Source: Firmicutes bacterium HGW-Firmicutes-14
GTDB lineage: Bacteria; Bacillota; Thermincolia; Thermincolales; UBA2595
Direction: 5' to 3'
Assembly: GCA_002840275.1 (NCBI GenBank)
Contig: PHAB01000015.1
Location: 27,608 to 91,607 of the forward strand
Length of the DNA: 64,000 nucleotides
Shown here: piece by piece, positions 18,942 through 27,756 of the stretch
How positions within the stretch are numbered: position 1 is the stretch's first letter
Layout: each line of letters opens with the position of its first letter
Program-made: the position numbers and the translations under genes
The notes under the pieces: generated by a model
Databases searched by the model: none
What the model was told of the DNA's origin: nothing
Seen by the model: the letters and a program-made list of their open reading frames with translations, nothing else

Positions 18942-19514
18942 GTGAGAAGAAAAGTTCTGGCAGCGGTGTCGATAATTATAATAGTACTGGGTTTAACGGC
19001 GGGAATAGTATGGGTTTTGGACCGTTTTGCCGTTATAGATGCTTATGGTATAGCTAAGAAGGTTCCGGTTGCCGGCAAGCTCCTGCCCGAAAAAAAAGCG
19101 GATGATAAGAACAGTAAACCTGCTGCCAAGCCTAATCCGCTGGAAGAGGAAAACAGGAAACTGGCGGATGATATCAACAGGTTGAAAGAAGACATCGGTA
19201 AACTGGAAAAACAAGTGGAAACAGCGAATACAGAAAAGAATATTCTGCAGGAAGAAAAGGACAGCCTCAAGACTGCTCTTGAAACTCTCAGGTCCCTCCA
19301 GGAGGAGCAGGAGGGTGCCCAAATAAGTTATGAAAGTATTGCCAAATACTATGCCGAAATGAAACCTGATGCGGCAGTGAAAATAATGAACAACCTGTCA
19401 GAGGAAGTGAATATAGGAATACTGCAGTACCTGGAAGATGAACAGGTGGCAGCCATATTAAGCGCCATGGACCCTGTCAAAGCTGCTGACCTGGTAGATA
19501 AAATGAGCCGTTAA
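18942..19514 (+). CDS. MotE/YlxF-like flagellar operon protein (MgtE-N-like domain)
   Basis: A 190-residue membrane-anchored protein. One transmembrane helix lies at about residues 7-28. It is followed by a Lys/Pro-rich linker and a coiled coil (about 65-120). The C-terminal MgtE-N-like module has the repeats AAVKIMNNLSEEVNIGILQYL and EQVAAILSAMDPVKAADLVDKM. In B. subtilis the gene at this place (ylxF) has no firm function. In other bacteria MotE, with the same architecture, is a chaperone for the stator or MotC. The start at 18942 is GTG. A periplasmic or extracytoplasmic role is inferred. Confidence 0.8.
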   Translation: MRRKVLAAVSIIIIVLGLTAGIVWVLDRFAVIDAYGIAKKVPVAGKLLPEKKADDKNSKPAAKPNPLEEENRKLADDINRLKEDIGKLEKQVETANTEKNILQEEKDSLKTALETLRSLQEEQEGAQISYESIAKYYAEMKPDAAVKIMNNLSEEVNIGILQYLEDEQVAAILSAMDPVKAADLVDKMSR

Positions 19515-19631
19515 GGAAATATTTCCGAAAACCCGATAAATAATAAAAGGCGCCAAAATATCCTGAAAAGGAGGTGAGAGCCTAAGACGGATAATGTTGT
19601 GGACAACAGAATAATGAAAGGAGGTGAAAAA

Positions 19632-21224
19632 ATGCAGACAGGACCAACGAGTTTTACCGGGCCGAACCATGTTGAACCGGGAGGGCCGGGCAGACAGGCA
19701 GCGCGCAGTAACCGGGAAAACGGTAAAACAGCCGGGAACCGGGAGGCTAATAACCGGTCGGGGTTTTCCGAGAAGCTTGAGGATGCGTCCAGGAAAGCAG
19801 CTGATAAGTCCAATGGGCATGATAAGCCGGAGGCAGCCAAGGCTGAGCAGCACGATTCCAGGGAAGCGAGTCACGTTCAGGAAGAGTATACCGGCGATGA
19901 AGCGGCAGAATGCAGTAAAGAGGCATATGAGAGTAATCCCGATACCGGGGACTTGGAATCAGGGGATGCAGCAGCTGAAGTTCGATCTGAAGATACTCAA
20001 CTGGGAGATACTCAACCGGGGGATACTCAAACCGGGGATACTGTCCTAGAACTTCTGAACCTGTTGGCAGAACTGCTGCAGGAACTCAGGGCCGCTGCCG
20101 GCAATGCTAATCCTCCGGGGAACGGCAATCCGGCCGATACCGGTACCAGGATACCCGGTGTACTGAACCAAATCGACAGGTTTATGGCCGGCAAAATCCG
20201 TCAACTGCTACAGGTACTCCGGCAGGTGGATATGATGGGTGAACTCCCGCCGGCACTGGAGGACCTGAAAAATGTGATTAAACTCCTGCCAGGCCGGGAA
20301 CAGGAAATGCCTTCAGGGGAATTCCTGAACAGGCCTGCTGAAAGAGTCATGAACTCACTGGAGAACCGCATCAATGCGCTGGAGAATCACCTTAGGGCCT
20401 TAAACAGTCATGGGGAGGTTCAGAAAGGAAGTTTAAGGGCAGGACTTAACTCAGAGACCAGAAGGGCTGCAAACAGAATCAATATCATTGAAGGACAGGT
20501 AAATGACGGACGCCAGGCCCAAGCCGTGAACGCAGCAGCGAACCAGACAAGTTTCTCAGCTGACGGAATTACAGGCAATTCACCGTCCCAGGCCGGTAAT
20601 ACATCCGGTATGACCGGCAGCTTGCAGGATACCGGGGAAAATATAGCCGATTCCAGCAGCAGTTCCGGTGAAACGAAACCGGCCCAGCAGGTCCAGCCAC
20701 CGCCCGGGTCAGGGGCAGATGCCCAGCAGAACCCCGGACAGGCTGGGATTAAATCAGCCGGCAGCACTTCCTGGATGGGAAGGATGGAACACGCCGTATT
20801 CAACCAGATTATCAGGAATGCAAGGGTAATGACATCCGCGGCCGGTTCGGAAATGCATATTCAGCTGAAACCTGATTTCCTGGGCAGGCTGAATCTGACT
20901 GTCAGTTCCGATAACGGGATAATCACAGCCACATTCAATACGGAAAACTATAATGTCAAGGCAATAATTGAGGCCAACCTGAACAGCCTTAAAAATGCCC
21001 TGGCTGAGCAGGGAGTGAAGGTTGACCAGCTGGTGGTTAATCTGGCCGGAGACAGGGATTTTTCGCAATTCAGGGAAAGGAATGCGGCATCCGGCAAAGG
21101 TCACGGGAACAGACACCGCAGCGTTTTCGCAGCCGGGGAAGACTATGAGGCTGTGACGGCAATGGAGAGGCGGGGACCCCAAACTGGAAATTACCTGAAC
21201 AGTACAGTCGATTTTCTGGCATAG
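19632..21224 (+). CDS. fliK: flagellar hook-length control protein FliK
   Basis: Molecular ruler that measures hook length and triggers the FlhB substrate switch. The 530-residue product has a long, low-complexity, Gly/Asn/Glu/Asp-rich N-terminal ruler (residues 1-380). The compact C-terminal Flg_hook domain (about 385-480) contains MHIQLKPDFLGRLNLTV and LKNALAEQGVKVDQLVVNL. ATG 19632 has a near-perfect AAGGAGGTG. A 15-bp tandem repeat encodes GDTQ units at about residues 120-138. A second unused-looking GGAGGTG lies about 60 bases upstream. Confidence 0.92.
   Translation: MQTGPTSFTGPNHVEPGGPGRQAARSNRENGKTAGNREANNRSGFSEKLEDASRKAADKSNGHDKPEAAKAEQHDSREASHVQEEYTGDEAAECSKEAYESNPDTGDLESGDAAAEVRSEDTQLGDTQPGDTQTGDTVLELLNLLAELLQELRAAAGNANPPGNGNPADTGTRIPGVLNQIDRFMAGKIRQLLQVLRQVDMMGELPPALEDLKNVIKLLPGREQEMPSGEFLNRPAERVMNSLENRINALENHLRALNSHGEVQKGSLRAGLNSETRRAANRINIIEGQVNDGRQAQAVNAAANQTSFSADGITGNSPSQAGNTSGMTGSLQDTGENIADSSSSSGETKPAQQVQPPPGSGADAQQNPGQAGIKSAGSTSWMGRMEHAVFNQIIRNARVMTSAAGSEMHIQLKPDFLGRLNLTVSSDNGIITATFNTENYNVKAIIEANLNSLKNALAEQGVKVDQLVVNLAGDRDFSQFRERNAASGKGHGNRHRSVFAAGEDYEAVTAMERRGPQTGNYLNSTVDFLA
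19992..20045 (+). repeat. 15-bp tandem repeat inside fliK
   Basis: About 3.5 copies of GATACTCAACCGGGG-like units encode (G)DTQ-X repeats in the flexible ruler part of FliK. Copy-number change would add or remove 5 residues per unit. Confidence 0.75.
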
Positions 21225-21237
21225 GAGGTGATGAAAA

Positions 21238-21888
21238 GTGTATGGAGTGTACGGTGTTGATTCAAACACCCAGGAAACTGCAGAAAGCCCGCTCAAAAAG
21301 ATTCTTGGCAAGGATGATTTCCTCAAACTCCTGATTACACAGCTGAGGTACCAGGATCCCCTGGAACCGGTCGATAACAAAGACTTTATCGCCCAGATGG
21401 CCCAGTTCAGTTCCCTGGAACAGATGGCCAATATGAGCAAAGGATTTGAGAACCTGGCCCAGCTGCAGGAGTCAACCCTGAGGGAATATGCTATCGGGCA
21501 GGCTATCAACCTTATAGGGCGCACTGTAAGCGTGGTATTACCTGTAGATGAGGTTACCGGCAGCATTAATTCCGGGTCAGCCAAGCTTTACCTGGAAGCT
21601 GACACCGGATCGATGGTTATCATGACCCTGCCTGCTGATACAGAGGTAACCGTCCTGAGCAGGTATGGGACCATGTATGAAGTGGAAATGGCAGACCGGA
21701 CAACAGGTTATGTGGAAGCAGACAAGCTGAAAATAGACGAAAACCCCAGGCTGACCGGGGTTGTCACGGGTATGAAACTGGTTGACGGGGTGCCGAATGT
21801 CATTATTAACGGCGAACCTGTTCCCATTACACTGATTGAGGAAGTCAGCACGGCGGGAAATGAACAGGGAGGTGCGGACAGTGGTTGA
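21238..21888 (+). CDS. flgD: flagellar hook assembly (cap) protein FlgD
   Basis: Scaffold that caps the growing hook. The 216-residue product has the highly conserved N-terminal stretch [20 protein letters not shown] and [21 protein letters not shown], which targets the hook tip. A short SH3-like part (about residues 120-165) follows. The start is GTG behind TAGGAGGTGATG. The C-terminal part is divergent from proteobacterial FlgD and is about the size seen in Bacillota. The stop overlaps the next gene by 8 bases. Confidence 0.94.
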   Translation: MYGVYGVDSNTQETAESPLKKILGKDDFLKLLITQLRYQDPLEPVDNKDFIAQMAQFSSLEQMANMSKGFENLAQLQESTLREYAIGQAINLIGRTVSVVLPVDEVTGSINSGSAKLYLEADTGSMVIMTLPADTEVTVLSRYGTMYEVEMADRTTGYVEADKLKIDENPRLTGVVTGMKLVDGVPNVIINGEPVPITLIEEVSTAGNEQGGADSG

Positions 21889-22267
21889 CAAAGTAATGTA
21901 TCCCCAGCCCATAGTACCGGTAGGCCCATCAAAACCAGGGGTGCAAAAACAGAAGCCTGAACAGGCGGGTCAGGTCCCGTTCAAACAGATTCTGGAAGGC
22001 CAGGTAGCGGCAGCAGGGCTTAAGTTTTCCGCCCATGCCCAGCAGAGGCTTGCGTACAGGAATATACAGCTTACTCCTGCCGAACTGTCCAAAATCAGCG
22101 GCGCTGTTGACAGGGCAGCCCAAAAAGGCGCAAAAGATTCCCTGATCATGATGGACAAACTGGCTTTGGTGGTCAGTATAAAAAACAAGACGGTAATTAC
22201 GGCTGTGGATGAATCCAGCATGAAAGAACATGTTTTTACCAACATTGACAGTGCGGTTATCGTTTAG
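21881..22267 (+). CDS. flagellar operon protein of the TIGR02530 type
   Basis: A conserved 128-residue protein found between flgD and flgE in Bacillota flagellar operons. Its function is not established. The core [20 protein letters not shown] and [25 protein letters not shown] is the recognisable part. There is no signal peptide or membrane helix, so it is probably cytoplasmic or an export substrate. GTG 21881 is preferred over an earlier in-frame ATG in flgD because GGGAGGTG lies 6 bases upstream. Its placement suggests a hook-assembly role. Confidence 0.85.
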   Translation: MVDKVMYPQPIVPVGPSKPGVQKQKPEQAGQVPFKQILEGQVAAAGLKFSAHAQQRLAYRNIQLTPAELSKISGAVDRAAQKGAKDSLIMMDKLALVVSIKNKTVITAVDESSMKEHVFTNIDSAVIV

Positions 22268-22293
22268 GGGCCGGACCTCTGAGAGGAAGCCCC
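22267..22293 (+). other. RNA hairpin just before flgE (no T-tract)
   Basis: GGGGC (22267-22271) pairs with GCCCC (22289-22293), and CCTC-TGA-GAGG forms an inner helix. It begins at the stop codon of the upstream gene. It lacks a T-run and so does not look like a terminator. It may be a processing or stability element. Confidence 0.5.
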
Positions 22294-22364
22294 GGGTTGT
22301 AGAATGACAGATACAGCCTTTGAATTTAACCCAGAATTATAACCAGAACGGAGGTCGATATTTT

Positions 22365-23627
22365 ATGATGCGTTCAATGTTCAGCGGAGTTTCCGGTCTT
22401 CGGAACCATCAAATCCGCATGGATGTTATCGGCAATAATATTGCCAATGTCAACACAGTAGGTTTTAAAAGAAGCAGGGCCACCTTTAGGGATATGCTGA
22501 GCCAGAATATCCGCGGGGCGTCTTCGCCGGAAGGCGGAAAAGGAGGGACCAACCCCCAGCAGGTTGGTCTTGGAATGACCCTGAACAGTATCGATACCAT
22601 CCACAGCCAGGGAAGTTCTGAAATCACGGGTAAAATCACGGACCTGATGGTGGATGGGGACGGGTTTTTCATTGTAGGTGACGGGAGCAACAGGTTTTAT
22701 ACCAGGGCCGGAAACTTCGATTTTGATGCTGCCGGGAACCTGATCAGCGGCAGCGGAATGCTGGTCCAGGGCTGGATGGCTGATGCCGCCGGGAACATCG
22801 ATACCGCCCAGGCAATCACGGGAATCACTATTCCCAAGGGGATGGCGATCCTGCCCGAGGCCACGGAGAACGTAACATATATCAATAACCTGGATGCAGG
22901 TACCCCTATTGACGGAGCCGGAGTAGACGGAACTGTCCCTACGACCATCCAGGCATATGATTCCCTGGGTAATATGTACAACATCCCTGCCCTGTTCAGG
23001 AAGACGGCTGCCAACACCTGGAACTTTGAGGTCCCGGCAGGTACCCTGCCTGCCAATATCACCGCTGCTGTAGTTGCTAACCCGGCCATTACTTTTAACG
23101 CTGACGGGACCTTCAACACTCCCGACCCGCCGACTACAACAGTGGCCCTGACTATTGACCCTCTTGTGGGTGCCACTTCACCCCAGACTATTACTGTTGA
23201 TTTCACGGCGATGACCCAGTATGCCAACCCGTCCAATGCCGGGATGAACACCCAGGACGGTTATTCATCAGGTATGCTTACCGGTTACGCCATCGACAAG
23301 TCAGGGGTAGTTACCGGCAGGTTCTCCAACGGGTTCACTAAAGAACTGGCCCAGGTAGCCCTGGCCAACTTCAACAACCCGGGCGGCCTGATTAAGGTTG
23401 GTGAAAACATGTTTACAGAATCCAATAACTCCGGAACTGTACAGTTGGGGGTCGCAGGTACCGGGGGCAGGGGTGAAATTTCTCCGGGTACGCTGGAGAT
23501 GTCCAATGTGGACCTGTCCCAGGAGTTTACCGACATGATCATCACCCAGCGTGGTTTTCAGGCAAATACAAGGATTATTACGGTATCAGATGAAATGCTT
23601 CAGGAACTTGTTAACCTGAAACGTTAA
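22365..23627 (+). CDS. flgE: flagellar hook protein FlgE
   Basis: Major subunit of the hook, the universal joint of the flagellum. The 420-residue product starts with MMRSMFSGVSGLRNHQIRMD and NNIANVNTVGFKRSRATF. It carries the hook domain region DLMVDGDGFFIV and ends with the rod/hook C-terminal helix (SNVDLSQEFTDMIITQRGFQ). The variable middle (about residues 180-290) is rich in Ala, Thr and Pro. GGAGGT is 9 bases before ATG 22365. Two GC-rich hairpins lie immediately upstream and downstream of the gene. Confidence 0.95.
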   Translation: MMRSMFSGVSGLRNHQIRMDVIGNNIANVNTVGFKRSRATFRDMLSQNIRGASSPEGGKGGTNPQQVGLGMTLNSIDTIHSQGSSEITGKITDLMVDGDGFFIVGDGSNRFYTRAGNFDFDAAGNLISGSGMLVQGWMADAAGNIDTAQAITGITIPKGMAILPEATENVTYINNLDAGTPIDGAGVDGTVPTTIQAYDSLGNMYNIPALFRKTAANTWNFEVPAGTLPANITAAVVANPAITFNADGTFNTPDPPTTTVALTIDPLVGATSPQTITVDFTAMTQYANPSNAGMNTQDGYSSGMLTGYAIDKSGVVTGRFSNGFTKELAQVALANFNNPGGLIKVGENMFTESNNSGTVQLGVAGTGGRGEISPGTLEMSNVDLSQEFTDMIITQRGFQANTRIITVSDEMLQELVNLKR

Positions 23628-23650
23628 AATGAGGATACAGAAGTAACCTG

Positions 23651-23686
23651 GGGGAGGGGATGGGGGTTACCCCGTTCCCGCCCTCC
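23651..23686 (+). other. GC-rich RNA hairpin between flgE and flbD
   Basis: GGGAGGG (23651-23657) pairs with CCCTCCC (23680-23686), and an inner GGGG-TTA-CCCC stem lies at 23662-23672. There is no T-run after it (CATTTG). Transcription clearly continues into the operon, so an mRNA-stability or processing role is more likely than termination. Confidence 0.55.
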
Positions 23687-23707
23687 CATTTGAAAGAAGG
23701 GATTTTC

Positions 23708-23947
23708 GTGATAAGGGTTACACGGATGAACGGTTTCGATCTGATTATCAACGCGGAGTTAATAGAGTTCATTGAATCCACTCCGGATACGGTGCTTACC
23801 CTGACGACCGGGAAAAAATTCGTACTCAAAGATTCGGTGCAGGATATTATTGACAGGATTATTGATTACCGTAAATCTATCGGCACAAAAATAATTTTCG
23901 GGAATATACCGGAAAACTATAAAAACCTTGACGGTTACGATGAATAG
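23708..23947 (+). CDS. flbD: flagellar FlbD family protein (SwrD-like)
   Basis: A 79-residue conserved flagellar operon protein (FlbD/SwrD family, not the Caulobacter regulator FlbD). In B. subtilis SwrD raises motor power. The family hallmark IRVTRMNGFDLIINAELIEFIESTPDTV is complete, followed by GKKFVLKDSVQDIIDRIIDYR. GTG 23708 follows GAAGGG. An in-frame ATG at 23660 lies within the upstream hairpin and is rejected. Confidence 0.9.
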   Translation: MIRVTRMNGFDLIINAELIEFIESTPDTVLTLTTGKKFVLKDSVQDIIDRIIDYRKSIGTKIIFGNIPENYKNLDGYDE

Positions 23948-23962
23948 GAGGGTTAGATATTT

Positions 23963-24466
23963 ATGGCAGATGAGACTGGTGAAATCAAGGTGGAAACAGC
24001 CGAAAATACATCTAAGGCCTCTAACCTGAAGCTGATCATTGCCGGAATTGTAATTATTATTCTGGCAGCGGGGATATCCTTCGGGGTGGCAATGTTTGCT
24101 GCCAAGTCCTTTTCCCAGGGTGGGGAAACTAAGGCCGAGGAGAATAAGGGCGCCCAGGAAAGCCTGGGGACCACCTATGATGCCGGGGAGTTTATCACCA
24201 ACCTGGCGGGGGAATCAGGCAGCAATTTTATCAAAGTTAAGATTGTCCTGGCTTTTAAGGATGCCAAGATCCAGGCAGAAATAGAGGATAAGTTTCCCCA
24301 GATCCAGCATGTGATCAATAATACTTTACGGCAGCAGAGCCCGGAAGAGCTAAGCCAGCCCAAGGCAATGGAAAAGCTGGCAGAACTGCTGAGAAAGAAC
24401 ATCAATTCCCTTCTGATAAAAGGAAATATCAACAGCGTTTATTTTACCAGTTTTGTTGTCCAGTAA
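23963..24466 (+). CDS. fliL: flagellar basal body-associated protein FliL
   Basis: Single-pass membrane protein around the stators that supports torque. The 167-residue product has a cytoplasmic N-terminus, a transmembrane helix (about residues 25-48) and a periplasmic-type FliL domain with FITNLAGESGSNFIKVKIVL and a C-terminal pattern ending in VYFTSFVVQ. AGGAGGG is upstream of the ATG. The stator genes motA/motB are not in this window. Confidence 0.93.
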   Translation: MADETGEIKVETAENTSKASNLKLIIAGIVIIILAAGISFGVAMFAAKSFSQGGETKAEENKGAQESLGTTYDAGEFITNLAGESGSNFIKVKIVLAFKDAKIQAEIEDKFPQIQHVINNTLRQQSPEELSQPKAMEKLAELLRKNINSLLIKGNINSVYFTSFVVQ

Positions 24467-24488
24467 GGCCTATTGAGGAGGGACGCCA

Positions 24489-25496
24489 GTGAGTGAAATA
24501 CTTTCCCAGGATGAGATTGATGCGCTGTTATCGGCTTTAAGCGGCGAGGAAATCAAACCGGAACAGGCGACCGGCACAAAAAAGCCGGATGAAAGACACA
24601 AAAAAATAAGGGTATATGATTTCAGGAGGCCGAACAAGTTTTCCAAGGAACAGATTCATGCCATCCAGGCAATCCATGAAAATTATGCCCGCCTTCTGGC
24701 AACATATCTTTCCGCCCACCTGAGGACAGTGGTCCATATAAACGTCCATTCTGTCGAACAGCTTACTTATGAGGAATTTATCCGTTCTCTGCCAAACCCG
24801 ACAATTATGAACATCTTCCAGATGAACCCCCTTGAAGGTAATGCTGTACTGGAAATTAATCCTATCATAGTATTTACACTCATTGACAGGCTGTTCGGAG
24901 GACCGGGCAAGGCCCCAGACAAGACAAGAGACCTTACCGACATTGAACGGGTGGTAATTGAACGGGTCATGAACAGGAGCCTGGACATTTTAAAGGAAGC
25001 CTGGGACAATATAATCCAGATTAAACCGAAGCTGGAGTTTATTGAAATGAACCCCCTCTTCACCCAGATAGTTTCACCCACTGAAATGGTGGTCCTGGTT
25101 TCCTTCCGGGCCCAGCTGGGGGATAATGAAGGGCTGCTCAACCTGTGTTTTCCCTTCTTAGTCCTGGAGCCTATTATCAACAAGTTATCGGCCCATTACT
25201 GGTTTGCCGGGACTGCCAAAGAGGTGACTCAGGATGTTATCCAACGCACTATTGACCGGGTTGAAAAGGCAAGTTTAAACATTTCTGTCATGCTGGGTAA
25301 AACCGATATCAGGGTGGGGGAACTCCTGGAACTTCAGCCCGGAGATGTGATAATGCTTGACCGGAAGGTCAATCACCCTGTTGAAATCCTGGTTGGCTCC
25401 AAGAAAAAGTTCCTGGGCAGACCGGGGGTGACGGGCAGTAAAATGGCCGTCCAAATTACTTCTGTTGTAAAGGAAGGAGATGAGGAAGATGAGTGA
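24489..25496 (+). CDS. fliM: flagellar motor switch protein FliM
   Basis: C-ring protein that binds phospho-CheY. The 335-residue product begins with the CheY-binding peptide ILSQDEIDALLSAL. It has the CheC-like middle domain (with NPLEGNAVLEINPIIVFTLIDRLFGG) and ends in a SpoA/FliN-like domain (ISVMLGKTDIRVGELLELQPGDVI). The start is GTG 24489 behind GAGGAGGGACG. It overlaps fliY by 8 bases. Confidence 0.96.
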   Translation: MSEILSQDEIDALLSALSGEEIKPEQATGTKKPDERHKKIRVYDFRRPNKFSKEQIHAIQAIHENYARLLATYLSAHLRTVVHINVHSVEQLTYEEFIRSLPNPTIMNIFQMNPLEGNAVLEINPIIVFTLIDRLFGGPGKAPDKTRDLTDIERVVIERVMNRSLDILKEAWDNIIQIKPKLEFIEMNPLFTQIVSPTEMVVLVSFRAQLGDNEGLLNLCFPFLVLEPIINKLSAHYWFAGTAKEVTQDVIQRTIDRVEKASLNISVMLGKTDIRVGELLELQPGDVIMLDRKVNHPVEILVGSKKKFLGRPGVTGSKMAVQITSVVKEGDEEDE

Positions 25497-26739
25497 CGGT
25501 GTTCTTTCTCAGGAAGAAATTGATGCCCTGTTGAAATCCGATACATTAGCCCAGGAAAACGGGGATGATGGCAGGGAAGTATCCCCGGCGCCGGGTGCAG
25601 TAGCAGAAATGTCCTCAGATACCGGCGACGGCGGATTGAGTGATATGGAAAAGGATGCGGTCGGGGAAGTGGCGAATATTGTTATGGGTTCTGCTGCCAC
25701 AGCTCTTTCCACCCTCCTGGGGAAAAAGGTTGAGATTACGACTCCGGTTATCCAGCTGACAGATCCTGAAAGGTTCAGGCAGGATTATCCACTGCCCTAT
25801 GTACTGGTTAACGTAGAATATATCACAGGCATTGAGGGGGCCAATGTCCTTATAATAAGAAATCAGGATGCCTGTGTAATGGTTGATCTCATGATGGGAG
25901 GAGACGGACAGGGGATTGAGGAACTCAATGAAATGCATCTTAGTGCCATAAGTGAGGCCATGAACCAGATGATGGGTTCCGCGTCTACTGCCATGTCGAC
26001 GATTATCAAGGAGAGAGTGGAAATAACCCCGCCTACGGTGGAAGAGATTAACTTTGCCACTGATGAACTTAAGGGTACCCTGGGGCAGAAGGACCAGCAA
26101 CTGGTAAAGGTATCATTCCGGATGGCCATTGAAGAACTTGTGGACAGTGAGATAATGCAGCTGATTCCCCTGCCGTTTGCCCGGGAAATGGTAGGGAACC
26201 TAATGAGTGAAATCAATGCGGACGAACCCCAGATTGCTGCGGACGCCACTGACCTGAACAGCCTGTCAGATGAAATTGCGGCCCTGGAGGGTACCGCGGC
26301 TGCTCAGGATGATGCTGCCACAGTTGCTGAGCCTGTCCGGCTGCATGAGCCGGGAAGCCATGTTTTTGAAAACAAAAAACCGGAAGAACCTGCCGGCAGG
26401 CCTTCTTCCGGAGCAAACCAGGTTCCAGTGCAGCCGGCCCGGTTTGCACCCCTGCAGGCCGGATATGAAGCAAAGGAAATTGCCAATATAGACCTGATTA
26501 TGGATGTCCCCCTGCAGATAACTGTTGAACTGGGGAAAACCAGAAAGACCATCCGCGAGATTCTGAATTTGGGACCCGGTTCTGTGGTTGAGCTTGACAA
26601 ACTGGCCGGCGAGCCTGTCGATGTGCTGGTCAATGGCAAGCTCCTGGCCAAAGGAGAGGTCGTGGTTATAGACGAGAACTTTGGCATCAGGGTCACTGAC
26701 ATAATTTCTCCCATTGAAAGGGTAACAAACTTACAATAA
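25489..26739 (+). CDS. fliY: flagellar motor switch phosphatase FliY (CheC-FliN fusion)
   Basis: C-ring protein of Bacillota that also dephosphorylates CheY. The 416-residue product has the CheY-binding N-terminus (VLSQEEIDALLKS). A CheC-like double phosphatase domain (about residues 45-240) keeps both ExxN centres (GEVANIVMGSA and SEAMNQMMGSA). A Pro/Ala/Glu-rich linker leads to a C-terminal FliN/SpoA domain (about 325-410). ATG 25489 with GGAGATGAGG is preferred to ATG 25480. The complete FliY suggests that CheY signal removal occurs at the motor, as in B. subtilis. Confidence 0.94.
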   Translation: MSDGVLSQEEIDALLKSDTLAQENGDDGREVSPAPGAVAEMSSDTGDGGLSDMEKDAVGEVANIVMGSAATALSTLLGKKVEITTPVIQLTDPERFRQDYPLPYVLVNVEYITGIEGANVLIIRNQDACVMVDLMMGGDGQGIEELNEMHLSAISEAMNQMMGSASTAMSTIIKERVEITPPTVEEINFATDELKGTLGQKDQQLVKVSFRMAIEELVDSEIMQLIPLPFAREMVGNLMSEINADEPQIAADATDLNSLSDEIAALEGTAAAQDDAATVAEPVRLHEPGSHVFENKKPEEPAGRPSSGANQVPVQPARFAPLQAGYEAKEIANIDLIMDVPLQITVELGKTRKTIREILNLGPGSVVELDKLAGEPVDVLVNGKLLAKGEVVVIDENFGIRVTDIISPIERVTNLQ

Positions 26740-26760
26740 CCAGTTAAAAGGAGGACATTT

Positions 26761-27123
26761 ATGGGAGCCCGAATTCTTATTGTAGATGATGCAGCCTTTA
26801 TGCGTATGATGATCAAGGACATTCTCTCCAAAAACGGCTACCAGATAGTCGGGGAGGCGGAAAACGGCAGGGTGGCGGTTGAAAAATACAAGGAGCTTAA
26901 ACCTGATTTGACAACAATGGATATAACCATGCCCGAAATGGATGGTATAACAGCCGTAAAAGAAATCAGGGATGCCGACCCCAAGGCCAATATAATCATG
27001 TGCAGTGCCATGGGTCAGCAGGCCATGGTTATTGATGCTATCCAGGCAGGGGCCAAGGATTTTATCGTCAAACCTTTTCAGCCCGACCGTGTGCTGGAAG
27101 CGGTGCGGAAGGCATTGTCCTAA
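26761..27123 (+). CDS. cheY: chemotaxis response regulator CheY
   Basis: Single-domain receiver that carries the signal from CheA to FliM. The 120-residue protein has the acidic pair Asp9/Asp10, phospho-acceptor Asp54 (TTMDITMPEMDG), a conserved Ser in IIMCSAMGQ, and the Lys in FIVKPFQPDRV. AAAGGAGG precedes ATG 26761. It sits between fliY and fliO, the normal place in Bacillota. Confidence 0.95.
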   Translation: MGARILIVDDAAFMRMMIKDILSKNGYQIVGEAENGRVAVEKYKELKPDLTTMDITMPEMDGITAVKEIRDADPKANIIMCSAMGQQAMVIDAIQAGAKDFIVKPFQPDRVLEAVRKALS

Positions 27124-27150
27124 CCCTTGGGAATGAGAGGGGTCAAATTG

Positions 27151-27756
27151 ATGACTTATAAGTTCACCGGACGGGTTTTTGCTCTATGTACGTGGATGTG
27201 TTGTTACCTTGTCCTGTCCGCGCAGAAGGTTTTTGCAGCTGACAATGAATTAAACCTTGGTACCTTAAAAGACCCAGAGGTCACACCCATGCCGAGCATG
27301 TTTGCCCTCTTCCTTAAACTGGCAGTAAGCCTGGTTATAATTGTTGGCTTGTCCTACCTGACGATGAGGCTTTTGCGCAAGAACTTAAGGTTTTCTTCCA
27401 GGGGAGAGAATATCAATATCCTTGACCAGTATTCATTCAGTCTGAACAAGGGGATTTATATAACCCAGATTGCCGGAAGGATTTATGTTTTGGGAGTGAC
27501 AGACCAGAATATCAGTATGATTACTGAAATTACAGATGAAGAGACGGTAAGCGAAATTATCGCCAGGGCAGAGGAAAGGGAGAAGGAGGGGATTGTACCC
27601 CAGAGTATCATGAACCGCTTTTTCTCGAAACTGGTTCCCCTCTCCGGGTCTGGGAAGAAATCTTTCAATGAACATATAAAGAAACAGATAAAAAAACTGC
27701 AGTCGATTACGGAAAACCGTCAGGACGGTTTCCGGGAGGATGACCGGAATGAATAG
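27151..27756 (+). CDS. fliO: flagellar biosynthesis protein FliO (FliZ-like)
   Basis: Assembly factor for the FliP ring of the export gate. The 201-residue product shows a signal-peptide-like N-terminus (residues about 8-30, ending near KVFAADN), a transmembrane helix at about residues 47-72, and the cytoplasmic FliO domain with LDQYSFSLNKGIYITQIAGR and YVLGVTDQNISMI. ATG 27151 is chosen, with GAGAGGGG about 8 bases upstream; TTG 27148 is possible. It overlaps fliP by 8 bases. Confidence 0.88.
   Translation: MTYKFTGRVFALCTWMCCYLVLSAQKVFAADNELNLGTLKDPEVTPMPSMFALFLKLAVSLVIIVGLSYLTMRLLRKNLRFSSRGENINILDQYSFSLNKGIYITQIAGRIYVLGVTDQNISMITEITDEETVSEIIARAEEREKEGIVPQSIMNRFFSKLVPLSGSGKKSFNEHIKKQIKKLQSITENRQDGFREDDRNE

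Noticed and set aside
23650..23666. G-quadruplex in the run GGGGAGGGGATGGGGG
   Set aside because: Only three long G-runs are present on this strand, and the following C-rich half makes a hairpin more likely.
25480..25496. ATG 25480 as the fliY start
   Set aside because: It overlaps the ribosome site itself. ATG 25489 has normal spacing and gives the family-typical CheY-binding N-terminus.
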